Made by a program: the position numbers and the translations under genes
Shown here: piece by piece, positions 24,095 to 38,084 of the stretch
How the letters are laid out: the number at the start of each line of letters is the position of its first letter
Position numbering within the stretch: the first letter of the stretch is position 1
Assembly: GCA_015680685.1 (NCBI GenBank)
Contig: MNCI01033419.1
Span: 108,603 to 172,602 of the forward strand
Direction of reading: 5' to 3'
Length of the DNA stretch: 64,000 nucleotides
Source: Gnetum montanum
Taxonomy: Eukaryota > Streptophyta > Gnetopsida > Gnetales > Gnetaceae
The notes under the pieces: model-generated
What the model was told of the DNA's origin: nothing
Database searches by the model: none
Seen by the model: the letters and a program-made list of their open reading frames with translations, nothing else

Positions 24095-27000
24095 GTGTGG
24101 GATGATTGTTCTAATAGAGGGCAAGATGATTTTTTGCATAGTAGTGAGGAAGAGTTGCCAAGAAGAACGATGACTCCAAACAAAGGACGCATACACTTGG
24201 CACTCACGAAGGTCGATGAGGTGAAGGAATCCCTAGCGTACGTGACACAGACGCGCGTTGTGGTACAGGAGGAGATGCTGTTGACTCAGTAGGTCGCTAT
24301 GCTTCCTCTATTTCCTCATGCTTCTCTTGTCGTTTTTGTCTCCCACTCCTATTTCTACGACTTTGTTTTGGATGTCTGTATTTCTTGTCATTGCGTTATC
24401 ATTGTTTTGACCTTTAGATCATCACTGTTGCCATTTAGGCTGTGGTGAATGCACAAATGTTAATCTATTGTTGCGTGCAAGGTCACTCGCCACCATTGCA
24501 GCTGTCATTACCGTAGAGGTTTAGATGGTTTAAGCTGCTTGACTTTTGCGTGGCGTAGCGTAGAACCCCCAGGAGGGTTTGGCCACACGTGACATGATAG
24601 TGTGACACATGTTTCATCAGGGTGTAGTGCTATCTACTTTGATTAGGGCTAATCGCCCTGTTGCTACGCTAGGTTATCTTTGCTACACTATTGCTTCAAC
24701 GTTTTTGCTACGCTATGTCTAGGAAGAGGGTTATGTTACACTATATGCTAAAATGCTAGATTTAAGATACATGTGCATTGCACTTGAATGTGATGCTAAC
24801 ATTTGGTGTTGTGTTGTGTAGGATACTACTCAGGAAAATTCTGGTTGTCCTAGACATTGCAGGGGTCCTATGCTGTGTGAACAAACCCGTGGCCAATGTT
24901 CCTCCTCCTCATACATGTGTGGGAGATCGAGTAGTCTGGTTCAGGATAGGAGCACAGAAGTTCCTACAATTCCTCCTCCAATGCTTCAGTGTGATCGTTT
25001 GGTCACACTTAGAGGAGGAGGTAGTGGCCATCATACTAGAAACCTTGTTGCCTGGGGCAACCTGGGGTATTCAGAAGTATTTTAGAGATGGGGTAGTTGG
25101 TAGCAGGCAGAGAGAGGGATCTAACCTGCACCCTCAAGGTTTGAGGCATTTGGCTTGGATCTTGGAGATGCCTGATTATAGCTGCTACCATCTTTACAAC
25201 ACATTGTTTGTTGCACGTCATATGGGGACGTGCTTCCAAAACCCACTGGGAACCATCTATTATGCTGGCGGGTGAGTTTTGTAGCGCCATTTCTGCTATG
25301 CTATGCTATAGTCACTATGCTTAGTCAGATATTGATAACATGTTTTTGTTACTAGGTTTTTGATCAATGACCAGGGCCTTCATGGCAATACAGATGCCTT
25401 GGCCATAGCGGAGATGGCCTTGCGGGAATTCTATTCTACTGAGAACATCCGTGCAGGTGTTATATGTCAATGCGGGGGTGAGTACCCCACCTATCTAGAA
25501 AAATATCCCATCCTCTACAATAGGTGTAAGGAGTTTGGTTGGTTGGATGAGGGATGGGCACCCTTCAAATCGATCCCCATGGATGACATTTTGCTCACCC
25601 TTCTACAATTCCCATTTCCATATAAACTTGGTAGGCTGAACAGTAGGTGCGACATGCCGAAGTGTCTTTGCTACTTTTTTTTGTATTTTTGTGTTCTTAT
25701 TCTAGTTGTTTCTATGCAAACTATTGTAGGGATGAAGTAACCCCAGGAGGTGATGGTGGTAACTACCGAGAATTAGGAGGCAACCATCTACTTCAAATAC
25801 GGAGAAGTAGTTGTGAGCCAGTGTTGGATATATAGCGAAGCCTTGGATTCCTTTGTCAGGAATCTTTGAAAAGTTAGGCTGCTATATTTTTTTCTTACCT
25901 AGAACCCAAATGTTCCTGCCACTGAGATGCTCTCCTTGGTGGACTCCTTTTTCGACAAGGTGGACTACTTCTGCACACGCATTCACGGGGTGCGGGTGGT
26001 CATTAATAACAATGATCATCTATTTGCTGATCTTTTCGGTGTCCTTGCCAATGGAATCCTTATAGGGTCAAAGTCCAAGAAGGAGTTAACCCTTTAGAAG
26101 GATGACATCATGGAGTGGATTGGGGTTCCTACAGAGTGAAGGGGGATCCCTATGGATAAGGTCAAGGCAGGACCTACTGGAGAAGTTTACCTCATCTTCC
26201 GTTCTCATGCCTTCCCCCAGCTACTCTCCCAAAGGAAGGTCCTTGGGATCGAGCAGGCCTGGATAATGTGTGAGGTTATGGAAGAGGGGGATTTCTACAA
26301 CTGGGCTAGGTTTCTATGTACAATCTTGCAAGCTAAAATTGTGGGGCTCCATAAGAAGCAGGAGTCCCATTCCAACATTCATTATGCTTTTTACATAGGC
26401 TTCCTGTGGTGTTTTTTAGAGTATCTAGTGGTCCATGAGAAAGGGGTCTGGGTATTGCAGAATCACAACCAAATTTCCAAATCATGGATCTGCCAGGTCC
26501 TCCGAACCACGCCAGCCTAAAATCCCCTAGAAATAATTGGGGAGTCGTTCTTTGTAACGACTAAGGATTGGGTGGCACGCAACTTTCATGGCCAAGAAAG
26601 TGTAGGAGAGACTCCCCTTGCTGCTGCCAGTAGTGTATCACAGGGGAAGCATCTCATTGTCGAAACTATGGCCACCAAGTTGTAGCAAAAGAGGCTTGCT
26701 TCAACTAAGGGAACCCTTCGTGTGGAGGAAGAGGAGGGGCAGAGACTGTAGCTTAAACTACAGAGGATGCAATCCCTCATTGGTAAAAGCTTTCATTCAT
26801 ATTTATTTCTTCACCTACTTTGTTAATGCCTGCTACACTGCGCTACACTAGACAACGTAGCATCTACTTTATGCCAACCTGTTTTGATGCAAACATGTTT
26901 TTTTTTTTGGCTACCAGAGGAAGAAGAGGAAGAAGAAGAAGGTGACGAAGAGGTGTCGGCCCCCAAAATGGGGATGGAAAATAAAGAAATTGAGGCCCCA

Positions 27001-28613
27001 GTCTCAAAAGAAAGGGCCTTGGTCGAGAGGAAAGGAGCTCTTGCTACTGAGGCAAGGGCTCTTGTCATTAGATAGAATCCTCCTATTAATGAGGAGGACA
27101 TTTTTAGAGATGAAGAGAAGTCTCCCATGAATAAAAAGGACACTAGTTCCTTAAAAGAAAAGGAATTAGCAAATGAAGAAGGGGCCTAACTAGACCTGGG
27201 AGGGACTTCTGCTAAGGCCACCATCATCGTTTTTCGTTAGCAGGAAGAGGAACCGCAACTAGATGTTGGTGAGTTTGGCAACATGTCTACTTTGTCATAG
27301 CCCATTTCCGTCATTGTTGACTTGTTTAATTTCATGACAGACACTATTGCCAAAGTTGCAGGACCAACTCTAATCTATGTAGAATCATGGGCCAAGACCC
27401 TTGATAAGTTTACATTTATGTAGGGGGTCGTTGATGAGATGGTCAGCCACCTTTAGTAGATCGACCCTAACATGGGTAAGTAGTAGTGTTAGATGCTCTC
27501 ATGTTGCTACACTAGAGTTCTAAGTTTTTTGAACTTGCTACGCTATATGCTAATGTGACTAAAATGATCTTTATGTTGTGATAGCCTCTCGACTCAAATG
27601 GGACTCAAAATGGCCTTTGAAGGTCAGTGACATGCCTACATTCTCACCTGAAGTGATTGAGGTGCCTCGTCATGCATACGATGAGGTTAGAAAATGTGCT
27701 TTGCACTAGGCCCGCTCCTTGTGGGAGTACAAGCGCATCAACAAAGACCTATGGAAACAGATCTAAAAGGATGAGAGGGAGAAGGCTAAGTTGAGCACCG
27801 AGGTGGAAGACCTCAAGTCAAGGAACGAATTCCTCATAGCCCATGATACCAATAACAAGGACTAGCACACGGCTGTGGTAGATTATCTCAGATTTTGGAC
27901 AGTCGTGCGTCAGAACAATGAAGCCACTTATGAAATAATTGAACAATGAATGCAAATGAACTTGCTAGTCCAGAAGTGTTAGGATTGGAAGGATTTCAGC
28001 ACCAGGGTTTACGAATGGGGGTATTCCTAGAAGAACCATAAACATATGTATAAAATGGACTGTGCCTCCTATCATAAATTGTATAGGGACGCTTCTATGG
28101 AAGCGTTTACCTATAAGGCATTTGTAGATGCCATTGGTATTTCTAAAGCCTATGATAAGTTCAAGAAGCAGGTAAAGGTTATATAATCTCCTAAACGGGA
28201 AGTGAACCTTCCCATAGGTGAGATCGCAACCACCTCCTTCTCTTCGGGACTGCTGAGATGGACAGTCACTGAAAAGGAAAAGGCTACAGCAGACATTGAA
28301 CCTTGCATTAGTCATTGGATGGACATCACAGAAGAGGAGGTTTAGCACCACCTTGGGCTCGGTTTAGACTGGATACCCTTCGAGAAGGACATGGGTCCTT
28401 CTTAGGTCAGTCGCTTTCTATTGTATTAGTGCTTATGGTCTGTTGCAACTTGTATGTGTTGCTCTAACCGACTACTTCATTCCTACGCTGCAGGTTCCAA
28501 ATGAGGGTGCAAGGCCCACAGAAGGTAGGAATGAAGGGGCGGTAGAGGATGATGCAGTGGAAGGTGATGCAGATGCGAATGATGAAGATGATGCAGGCAG
28601 ATACAACCCATGA
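24095..28613 (+). pseudogene. antisense multi-exon gene inside T3 (FCP1-like N-terminus, transposon-type domain)
   Basis: Runs opposite to T3. Exons inferred from GT-AG borders and from alignment to the T4 copy: to about 24291, 24822-25271, 25356-25630, 25730-26782, 26918-27475, 27585-28405 and 28494-28613 (stop TGA). Exon 2 reads KILVVLDIAGVLC then FSVIVWSHLEEEVV, like the first two motifs of HAD/FCP1-type phosphatases; the second Asp of the DxD pair is missing. Exon 4 (VDYFCTRIHGVRVV, LFADLFGV, YNWARFL) resembles the 'putative plant transposon protein' domain. Exon 5 is Glu-rich, exon 6 coiled-coil-like, exon 7 acidic (DDAVEGDADANDEDDAG). In-frame stops in exons 4-6 make it a pseudogene. 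Function unknown; the domain names are inference. Confidence 0.7.
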
Positions 28614-28749
28614 AAGCATTGGATTTTGTTTTAAATTTTTGAATTTTTTGTAACATTTTTGCAAGCATTGTCTAAGAGACAAAAATTTTGAATAAAGAGA
28701 TGAATTGATTCCACGCTAACTTATGCGTTATGTACATGCTGAATGTCAT

Positions 28750-28985
28750 GCTAAACTTTCACTCTTTCGTGCTAGTTTTAGGCTATTTGGGGCCATAGAT
28801 AGTTTTAGGCCATTTCAGGCTGTAGCTAGTTTTAGGCCATTTTAGGCCATAGCTAGTTTTAGGTCATTTCAAGCCATAGCTAGTTTTAGGCCATTTCAGG
28901 CCTTGGCGTGTGTCATAGTTTTAGGCCATTTCGGGCCATGGCATGTGTAATAGTTTTAGGCCATTTTGGGCCATAGCTATTTAAA
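28750..28985 (-). repeat. dyad-motif cluster between T3 protease and antisense gene
   Basis: Seven or so units of about 30 bp; the minus strand reads GGCCTGAAATGGCCTAAAAC. The arms GGCC/GGCC are separated by six bases. It is the best-preserved T3 cluster and sits just 3' of the antisense gene's stop. Confidence 0.85.
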
Positions 28986-29110
28986 GGAAAATACGATAAG
29001 AGAGAGCGATGCTTAGTATAGATATATATGTGCACAAAACAAGAAAAGTGGTAAATGCACAAAGGGTGATAATTGGGTAGGAAGTAGTAGGGTTGCTATG
29101 CTACGCGTAG

Positions 29111-31880
29111 CTACTTCTTGACCCATCGTGGGTTGAGCGAGACATAAGGCTGAGATGCTTTGCCAGTGCCTTTATTTGCGTCGTTGCCTTTCACTTGGAA
29201 GGGCAACTCTATCCACGCTTTTTCTTCTTGAGAACCAGCTTGCTTAGCTGACTCCTTCTCTGGATGGTTAGTGTGCGTAGGGGTAGGCGCTTCATTCTTA
29301 GAGGTTATGACCTTTGATCCTTGCTCCATGCCTATGTTGTTGATTGCTTATGTCGTCGCTTCATCACCATGAATCACCACCTCCCTACCTACGTAAGGCA
29401 GATGGATCTCTTGGTGTATAGGTGAGGAGACAACCCTAAGTTGCACTAACCATGACCTCCATAGGATCAAGTTAAACCTGGGCATCTCCTCAACCATGAT
29501 GAATGTTGCATTTATGGAGAATTGGTCCCCTACCATGAAGTCTATGTGGACTGTGCCCTTCACCAAGATGCGTGCCCCATTGAACGACTTCATGCATGAC
29601 GTGGTTGTGGGTTTGATCTGGTCGACCAACCCCAACTTGTCCACAACAGGGAAGGGAATGACATTTGTAGTAGCCCCATCATCAATGTGTACCCTTCGGA
29701 TCCGGTATTGGCCAACCTGAATTATGATGAATAGGGATGCCATAGTCACCCAACCCCTTTCAGGATCTTCCCTAATGGAGTCATCGTAGAAAGTGAGTTG
29801 AGACGGCTCTGGCTCTGCAAGGGGAGAAGGAAGCATGACCAAATGGATTACTTCCTCTTTCGTTAGCATGTCCTCGTCGATCAAAATCATCATCAACATG
29901 CAGGTCAGAGCCTCATGATGTGGGACAAACATCATGATTAGGTCGTACAAGCTCAGTGTAGTGTTTTTTTGTTTCAGAGCTTATTTGACCTGAGAGAGGA
30001 CATCCAACAGGTCTTGACCACCCCCTTTTTTTCCACTTTTTTCCTCTTCTATTCATCCTAGGAGACGAATTTCCCTAGGAGAGGTAGTTTCGGATTTGAG
30101 TTCAAATCCCTTTTGGTAGGATGGCAAAAACTGTGTGGTTGTATCAACGTCCCTCTTTGGTGATGAGGGCGTAGACGTAGGAGGTGATGACATAGGCTTG
30201 GGAACACCTGAGGTGGTACTTCCCTTCAATGTCTCACCTGTGAAACACAGTTCTTATTTTTTAGGATGAGAAGGTTATTCAGTTATCTTGTGTGGGATGG
30301 GGGTTGCTGAAGGAGTTGGCCCCCTGATGATGAACGGAGCTAACAGTGTTAACGGGTGGGGTAGCGTGGTTTTGCTAATAGGTGGCATGGGGATGGATGC
30401 CTGGGGAGGAACCCTTAGGACAAATGGTTACTACGGGCTTTAGCCAGTCGCTGGCAGTGCTGGTGCACTATGCTAAGGCACACAGACCATGAACGGCTGC
30501 TGGGGTGGCCTAAGATCACTATCAATACCGATGCCATTGATGACGTAATCAACATTGTTTGTGTTGAGGGGGTCCATGTAGACATGCATAGATTGGTTCT
30601 CATGGCGTACCAAGTTTATTTCGTCCAACACCAGTTTTCCCTAATCAATCAATCTTTGGATGTCATCCTGCAATGCCAGATAGTAATATGTGTTGTGACC
30701 ACACTGTTGGTGATAGTCACAAAACCTGTCCAGCCTAAAATCCTTAGGAACTGGGGGCTCATTGGGCAAGGCCAAAGAAGGATTTCTAAGGAGCTCGCAA
30801 TAGCGTTGGTGTCTACTGATTCCCTTCTTCAACATCTGCTCGTGCCAAATATACCCCGCTGCCAGTAGTTTCTTTAGAAGGTCTAAAGGCTTGAGGGGAA
30901 GTGAGGTGTACTTTGAGTGATCTTTACGCTTGAATTTTGGTTTGGGTTGTGCAGATTTCTCAGATGCAGGTATGGTAGGTTGTAATGCATGGCCTTGCTT
31001 GGGCATGGGGTTAGCTGCGGTTGTGGCCGGTTTCTTGCTACTCTTGTTACCATTGTTACTAGGTTTGGGCTTGGCTTCGCTTGCCACAGCAGCCACTGTG
31101 GCAGTTGCAGCCTTACCCTTATCCTTCTTTGCGAAGGTGTTCTTGTAGGTAACATAGGCTGGATCTTTGCTTACCTCGGCCGCATCCTGTATGCTCTTAG
31201 TCTGAGCGAAGGTCTGACTAAGAGTGCGAGGAGCGAGGTAGTACATTTTATACTTGATGAAGTCATTCACTACGTACGTAAAGATGGCTAGCAGGTGGGT
31301 CTCCTTGATGGGCTTGCGGATTTCATTAAGGGTTGTGCTCCAATGCTGGATGAATTTTTGGACTAGCTCTAAAGGTTCCTGCTTCACACTCATCAACTGA
31401 TCTAGTGTGATTTCTGGCTTCAAGTTATACTTGAAGCATGTCATGGACTGGGTCAAAAGCTCTTCTAGAGTTGAAATAGATGAGCATGGCAGCACATGGT
31501 ACCAATCTAAAGCCCTTTTGATTAGGGATATAGCAAAGACACGAATAATTGTGTGCGGCCATTATTGCAACAAAAGGGAATCATACCTAAAGGTAACAAG
31601 ATGGGCATTGGGATCTCCCTCCCCATTGTGTTTCGTGAAGTGGGGGAGGAACATCCTTGGAGGTAGTGTCAGTGCAGGTATGGTAGGGCTAATGGGGTCA
31701 TCCTGGTAAAAGTCCATGAATTGTACTGTGTCAGACCCAACAACCTTAAGGCATTTTATCTCTTCATTAAGGGTTTGGATAAGCTGGAATGCTTGGTCCA
31801 GACCTTGGGATGACATGGATGGCTAGGGAACTACTAAGGCAGTTTTCATTTGTGGAGTGGTGAGGGTGACGATGTGACCC
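29111..31880 (-). pseudogene. gag-protease of T3, 3' part (after the T4 insertion)
   Basis: Minus strand, continuing the gag whose N-terminus is at 51121-50063. Gag core: RALDWY near 31500, then ELLTQSMTCFKYNLKPEITL and VQKFIQHWSTTLNEI. An Ala/Pro/Lys linker follows, then the zinc-like motif FCDYHQQCGHNTYYY near 30700. After a Pro-rich stretch comes the protease near 29700 (RRVHIDDGATTNVIPF, then FNLILWRSWL); the active site is DDGA. The frame ends at 29111 after WIELPFQVKG, alignable to the T4 end. Several stops are present. Confidence 0.85.
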
Positions 31881-31885
31881 AGTGG
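31881..31885. other. target site duplication of T4, left copy
   Basis: agtgg directly before the LTR start TGAAACAC; the same five bases follow the right LTR at 50058-50062. Confidence 0.9.
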
Positions 31886-33212
31886 TGAAACACTACAAAA
31901 ATTTTGAGCTTAGTACTTGTCCAACACCAAGCAGGACAGACGACCACAGCTACATCTGGTGTCACACTTGGCAATTTCGGAGATCCGATGCTTAATTTTC
32001 ACTAAGTATGCAGTCCCAACGTATATGCCCAGCGTATACACCCAAGTGCACATTCCTAGCGTATACGCTCAAGTTCACAGCGTACATGCCTCACATGTAC
32101 GCCCAGTAGGTACAACAAATGCATATGTCCAGCAATAAGATCCTCGGAGATAGTATGGAAACAACACTGCAGAGCAAGATTTGGTACAAGGCAGCAAACA
32201 TCAGTGTATACGCCTAGCGTCCACCAGCATATACGCCAACGTCCACAACATCTACACCTAAGTCCACATACACCCAGCACATTAGCGTATACGCCCCAGT
32301 GTATATGCCCAACGTCCACCAGCGTATGCGCCAGCGTCCACGACATCTACGCCTAAGTCCACATATGCCCACCACATCAACTTATACGCCCCAGCGTATA
32401 CGCCCAGGGTCCACCAGCGTATACGCCCAGGGTCCACCAGCGTATACCCCAGAGTCCACGACATCTACGCTTAAGTCCAAATACGCCCAGCAAACATCAG
32501 CGTATACGCCTAGCATATATGCCCACCAAATGTAACATATTGTACACTTGTATTTTACGCTCTTGTACCCAGTCAATGTGCCACATGTCTCCCAATCCGA
32601 GTTCACTGTCAAAACCTTGTATAAAAGCCCAATTTTTCATGAAATCTCGACGGTTGGCAAAATTCCCAGGGCATACTAGAGAGCAGAGATGCTGCGAACC
32701 AGAGCATAAAAGCTGTTACGCTGGACAACCCTGTACGCTGAGCATATAGCCTCTACGTTGTGCTTATAGTGTGAACCAACCGCAATCACCCCTGCACCCA
32801 CCGGGGCTTTTTGTCCACCTTGTGTTCCACTCATAACTGCGTTAGACCGGTGCATTGTACTTTCATTTTGTAATGCCATTGTTACATTTTCTTCCCAAAA
32901 TCATTTATAGTTTGCATTAATTGTTGCACGTGTTCTATTTACACCTGTTTACGTTTACGCTCTGTCTGCACTGGTTATACTATTTATGCTTTGATTTACG
33001 CCCGCTACGCCGTTTACGTATAACCCAGCTTATAGAACTTCGGTGTACGTTTGAGGAAATCCTTGTATGATCTGCGTGCAGACCACCCGAGGTACTCTAC
33101 CTTCGTTCATTCCAGCTCGCCCTCAGGCGAAGGTAGGGTATTTTGTGTGCGTCCTGCGATCCCATGGTCTCTGTTTCCTTCTAGCCGAAGATCAACGATT
33201 TCGGGCGATACA
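31886..33212 (+). repeat. 5' LTR of T4 (1327 bp)
   Basis: Starts TGAAACACTACAAAAATTTT and ends TTTCGGGCGATACA. U3 (32010-32520) is crowded with CAGCGTATACGCC and CCACCAGCGTATACGCC words, half-sites or full copies of the palindrome AGCGTATACGCT. About 740 bp precede the TATA box, and about 590 bp follow. Confidence 0.95.
32620..32627 (+). promoter_or_regulatory. TATA box in T4 5' LTR
   Basis: TATAAAAG in the context CCTTGTATAAAAGCCCAATT, identical in the 3' LTR (49465-49472). It predicts transcription start about 30 bp downstream. Confidence 0.75.
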
Positions 33213-33217
33213 GAAAT

Positions 33218-33236
33218 TGGCGTTAGAAGAAGGGCC
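33218..33236 (+). promoter_or_regulatory. primer binding site of T4
   Basis: TGGCGTTAGAAGAAGGGCC, five bases after the LTR end. The T3 site (51545-51563, minus) is a diverged form of the same sequence. Both look like the TGGCGCTAGAAGGAGGG type; the primer tRNA is not assigned here. Confidence 0.8.
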
Positions 33237-33951
33237 TCTGCCTAAAACCTTACCTGCACGCTTCCCAGCGTTTACGCTACTGAGCGTTTACGCTGTTCAG
33301 TTCAAACCCTTCCATCCACAAGTCTCCTAGCATTTACGCAGTTTGCTACGTGAGGGCTCTGTAAGATCCCTAGCGTATACGCTGCCGAGTATACGCTACA
33401 CGCTTTACGCTGAAAAGTTTTCTTACGCTATACACAACTGTTAAAGTTTATGCAACACTTTTTGTTTTTACGCCGTAGACTTGTCTACGCTGCACACTGA
33501 CTTTCTCTGAGATTCTGTTTACACCCCCTCTTTACGCTGCAAACTCGTTTACGCTACTGTTCATTTATTCCACACTCTGTACGCTATAAAACTTGTTTAC
33601 GTTGCACCCTGACGCTGTATACGCTGTCCTGCGTATACACTGTCCTGCGTATACGCTGCTCTCCTTACACTGTAGACTTGTCTATGCTGCTTTTCACTGC
33701 ACTTTATACACTGTAATCCTATTTTACGCTGCACCTTGACACTGTATACACTATCTTGTGTATATGCTGTACTCCTTATGCTGTAGACTTGTCTACGTTG
33801 ACCCTATACGCTCCATCCCTATACGCTATGTACGCTGACGTTATATGCTGGACGTTGAAGCGTATACGCTGCATGTTACCACGTAAGTTTACGTAGTACT
33901 AAATACACTAATTTTACACCTCTATACCATGTCATACCTCAACAGGTCATC
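33237..33951 (+). other. T4 leader with GTATACGCTG repeats
   Basis: 715 bases between primer site and gag ATG. From 33280 on it repeats ttTACGCTG, GTATACGCTG and the like every 15-30 bases, the same word family as the LTR. No long ORF. The leader of T3 is different in sequence but also holds a duplication. Confidence 0.7.
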
Positions 33952-36900
33952 ATGAACCCCATGAACACCACTGCTGCAACCGCTCAAGTCATCGACGTTG
34001 TAGGCACCATGGTCGTCCAACAGCCCGCAGTCCAACCCACAACGGGGCCTCGTCGGTCCCTTAGGCTACAAGGGAGAAACCCATCACCCCACGTCATAAC
34101 CCAAGACCAGTACAACTTCATATGCATGAAGATACAAGCTGGTCTAGCCATGGACCGAACTGAAATAGAAGTCAAGAGGCAGTACGAGCTTTTCTACAGG
34201 GGAGGGCAGGAGTTTATTCCTTCCTCATACGATGTCATCCCTGTCCCAGAGGCTTACTCTGAGCTAATCACACAACTCTTCCTGCAAAGGAGTCAATCTC
34301 GGGATCAGCCTGCAGTAGATCCTCAACCGGAAGAGGAGGATGATTTCGCTGCCCAATCCGAACATGAAGACTCGTATCACACCCTTAGCCTGAAAGCCCA
34401 TGTTAACCCCATGTTTCATCCGGGCACAGGGGAAATCATGCCCCTCCAACCCCTCAGGTTCACCCAGGTGCAAGTCCCTCCACCGAAAAAATCAACGCGG
34501 GTCCATGTTCCTCCTTCGACTGACCTGCAATTCAGCACACTCCCTCTCGCCATCATCCCCGCCGCAGCGGCCGGTCCATCCTCGCAAGCACCACCCCCGC
34601 ATAATAACATGGGAACAACCTTTGCACCTTGAGTGATAGGGATGCCACATGTGATACCAACATCCACGTCCGCTCACTACATTCCCCACATCCAAACACA
34701 TGGGGTCCCTTCAACCGCTGTAACCCAATAGGGACTTCCTCCGCAAAACATAGCTGGACAATGGGCAGCGATGGGTGTGCCATCACATCAACCCTCTTAC
34801 CACAACATGCCACCCCATACGATTCCATCAGCTAACATTCCCCAAGTACAGATGCAACCACCGCAACAACAACCTCTCACCTACAATGTGCCATCCCTGG
34901 TGCCACCCACTATGAACATCCCGCAAGCACAACCGCCGACCGCACAGCTTTCAGCCTTTCAACCTACCATCCAATAGTCTAACCTATACAATATACCACA
35001 ACCTCAAGTTGCCATGTCACCTACTGCTCAAGACTGGGTAGATGCCAAAAAATTAATGCAAGAACTAACTAATGAGGTAAAGTGCCTCAAAACGACTGTC
35101 GACGGAGAGCTAAAGGTAGTGGACTTCTACCACGATGACCCCATCAGCCCTTCCATCCTGCCTCTAACCTTTCCCAAAGGCATTTCATTGCCAACATTAA
35201 CTAAATATAATGGGGAAATGGACCCCAATGCACATCTTATAATGTTCAGGTTAGAATGCGCGTTACTCCAGGCATGGCCCCATGCCATTTTGCGAGTATT
35301 CCCTATGTCTCTCGCAGGGAGAGCACTCGATTGGTACCGGGCCTTGCCGAGGAATTCTATATTTTCCTTGGAAGAGTTATTACATCAGTTCGTGACCAGG
35401 TTCAAATATAACTTGAAACCTGAGGTGACATTGGACAGCCTTATACAGGTTAAACAAGCACCGCTCGAACCTGTGCAAAAATTTATCCAGAGGTGGAGCG
35501 TCACTCTCAATGAGCTACACAAGCCAATTTCACAAACATATCTGCTCACAATTCTAAAGGGGGCTGTTAATGACTTATTCAAATCCAAATTATACTATCT
35601 TAATGCACGTAACCTTAACCAAGCCTTTGTGAAAATCAAAAATATAGAAGACGCAACTCAAAATAGCCATGATCCTGCATACTTAGCCTTCAAAAATCAA
35701 CATAGTAAAAAGGACAAAGAAAAGGCTAAAGTAATCATAGCGGCAATAGCGGAAACGCAACAACCAAACAAACCACTAGTAGCCCCTACTAACTATACTA
35801 GACCTACTCCCATGACTACACCAGAATCATCATCATCGCAGAACCCAACACAAAACCGTACGAGAAATTTTGAGAGGAAAGAGCCTTCTCAATATATACC
35901 CCACTACCTATGAATCCATCCCAGCTATTTGATCAACTACTGAAAGTGGGATTAATGAAACATAAATAGTTATCCCCCGCAGCCATCCAGAGACATGACC
36001 GGTTCTGTCAACTCGTTCAGAACCCAAGCCTAGCAATGCCGGATGAGCCTCCAGTGCCCAAAGGTTTTAGAATGGATCACTTCTGCGATTATCACCAACG
36101 CAATGGGCACGACATGGATTAGTGTTTCACACTGAAGTAGGACATACAATGAATGATTGACGAAGGCCAAATCACCTTTGATGAGGCCAACCCGATCCAA
36201 CCATAGAACCAGGCTATGGGGGTGTATAAAGACCCTCTGAACACTAAAGAGGCGTTGTACGTTATCAACACAATCTACTTTGATGATGAACCTGAGACAC
36301 CCAACATTAACACCGTCTATCCTGAATATAAATAACAAACACCTAACAAGCCGTTCGTAGTCCATGTTCCTCCCACTCCATCTGCACCCATGCCTCAACC
36401 ACCATCCACCCCGCAAAAACCATACGTAGTGCACATACCTCCCGCTGTCAGCACCTCGAATCTATCAACCCCTCCTACTCGGCCTGCCCCTTTCGTAGTC
36501 CGAGTGCTACCCGTAGTTGCAACAGCGGAGGTTCAACCTCCACCTAGACAAACCCCATACGTTGTTAGCACATCCGCAAGTCCTAATGTTTACCAGGCTT
36601 CCACCTCACATACGCAAGGTAAACCTACTCCCTACATCATTAGGATACCCGGCCAGCCTTCTGCTCAACCACATCCGACTATACAACCGCAACCTCACCC
36701 GGCTCCACATGTGGTACAAATCCCAAGGCAACCCAGAGCTCCAAGACTAGCTCCACTTCCATGCCACACACGAGAATTCTTAGAGGATAAGCTTACGCGT
36801 GAACGCTTGGAGAAGGAGCGTCAACGGTTAGCTGTAGAGCCACCTAAACCCACTCCACTTAACGCCGTACCCATGACGCAACCCAACAGTCAACCAAGCG

Positions 36901-38069
36901 CAGGCAACGAGGGTGAACCATCCAAAAAACATGATAAATCTAAAACAATGGCTCCAAGCAAAAACGATGAACTGACAAAGCATGAAATAAAACTGTTAGG
37001 GCCAATGGACCCAATCATCACTGATGAAAATGCCCCTAGCAGTAGAGACTTGGCGACGACTTTAACACAAGTCACACAAGCCCTTAAGCAAAAGAACACT
37101 TCGCTAAGCTTGTATGATTTGGTTCTTACATCCCAAACACATCGTGAAGCCTTAGTACACATGCTAATGTCCATCCCAGTAAGCGAGAACTTGCCTCCAA
37201 ACGAACCATCCATTCATGCCGTAATGTACCCGCCCCAAGGGTCAACATCCAAGCCACTAAGCTTCCACAATGATAACATTAAAGTTGATAAGAAAATAGG
37301 GGAGGTGACAACAGCCCCCATGTTCATAACGATATGCATAAATTAGTTCAAGATACATAGGGTCCATGTAGACGATGGAGCTGCTACGAACGTGGTACCA
37401 TACCCCATCACTGAACAACTAGGGCTGACGGAGTTAATCAAGCCAACCGCAACTACATGTTTAAAATCATTCAGTGGGTCACGCGTGATGGTCAAAGGTA
37501 TAGTAACCTTAGAATTCATAGTGGGGGACCAGTTTCCCACATCTTCCGACTTCGTGGTGGTTGATGAAATGCCAGGATTCAACCTGATATTAGGAAGACC
37601 CTGGTTGGCCCAACTCAAAGCGGTCTCATCCCCCATACACCAAGAGATTCACCTACCTTAAGAAGGTGGTGAAATCATCATTTATGGGGAGGTTGCTACT
37701 CCCATTATTTCATCACACATGGACACGGACCAAGGCTCAGAAGTTAAGCTCGAAGAGCTTGGACAAAACGACATAAAAGAACAAAAATTAGTAAGTGCTG
37801 ATCCTTTCAACATGGAAGAAGAGCCACCTAAAACAGAAACACCTGTGCCTAACAGCGTACACATGCCTTCTTAGTTAGAAACTGACACAAAACTCACCAC
37901 AAATACTGAAACATCTAAAAACACTGATGCAGAAGCCATTCCATCAGACGTCCCTTGGGCTGAATTACCATTCAACGTGATCAGCGAAGGGGACGCTGAA
38001 TACAGAATCATACCCGTTGACACGTTGCCTAACATTAAAAAGAAAAAACTTAAAAAATCCCTAAAATAA
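33952..38069 (+). pseudogene. gag-protease of T4
   Basis: ATG at 33952; N-terminus shares GPRRSLRLQG and YNFICMKIQAGL with T3 gag. A Pro/Gln-rich spacer (34380-35000) follows. The gag core lies at 35140-35700 (FYHDDPISPSI, RALDWYRALPRNS, FVTRFKYNLKPEVTL). The zinc-like motif FCDYHQRNGHD is near 36080 and protease near 37370-37660 (RVHVDDGAATNVVPY, GFNLILGRPWL). The last frame ends at 38069 after WAELPFNV. Twelve in-frame stops (for example 34630, 34729, 34975, 35967, 36150) but only one frameshift (near 35900) break it. Capsid and polyprotein maturation are the family roles. Confidence 0.9.
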
Positions 38070-38084
38070 TATCACTCTATGTCC

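Noticed and set aside
24778-28613. Captured host gene in T3 only
   Set aside because: The same gene stands at the same place in T4, so it is a family component and not a private capture.
32056-32535. Frames rich in repeated WTLA/YTLV or YAQ words on both strands
   Set aside because: They are translations of the GTATACGCC repeat array in the LTR; the same frames recur at 48918-49238.
34416-34835. Minus-strand frames opposite T4 gag
   Set aside because: Shadows of the gag frame; nothing comparable opposite T3 gag.
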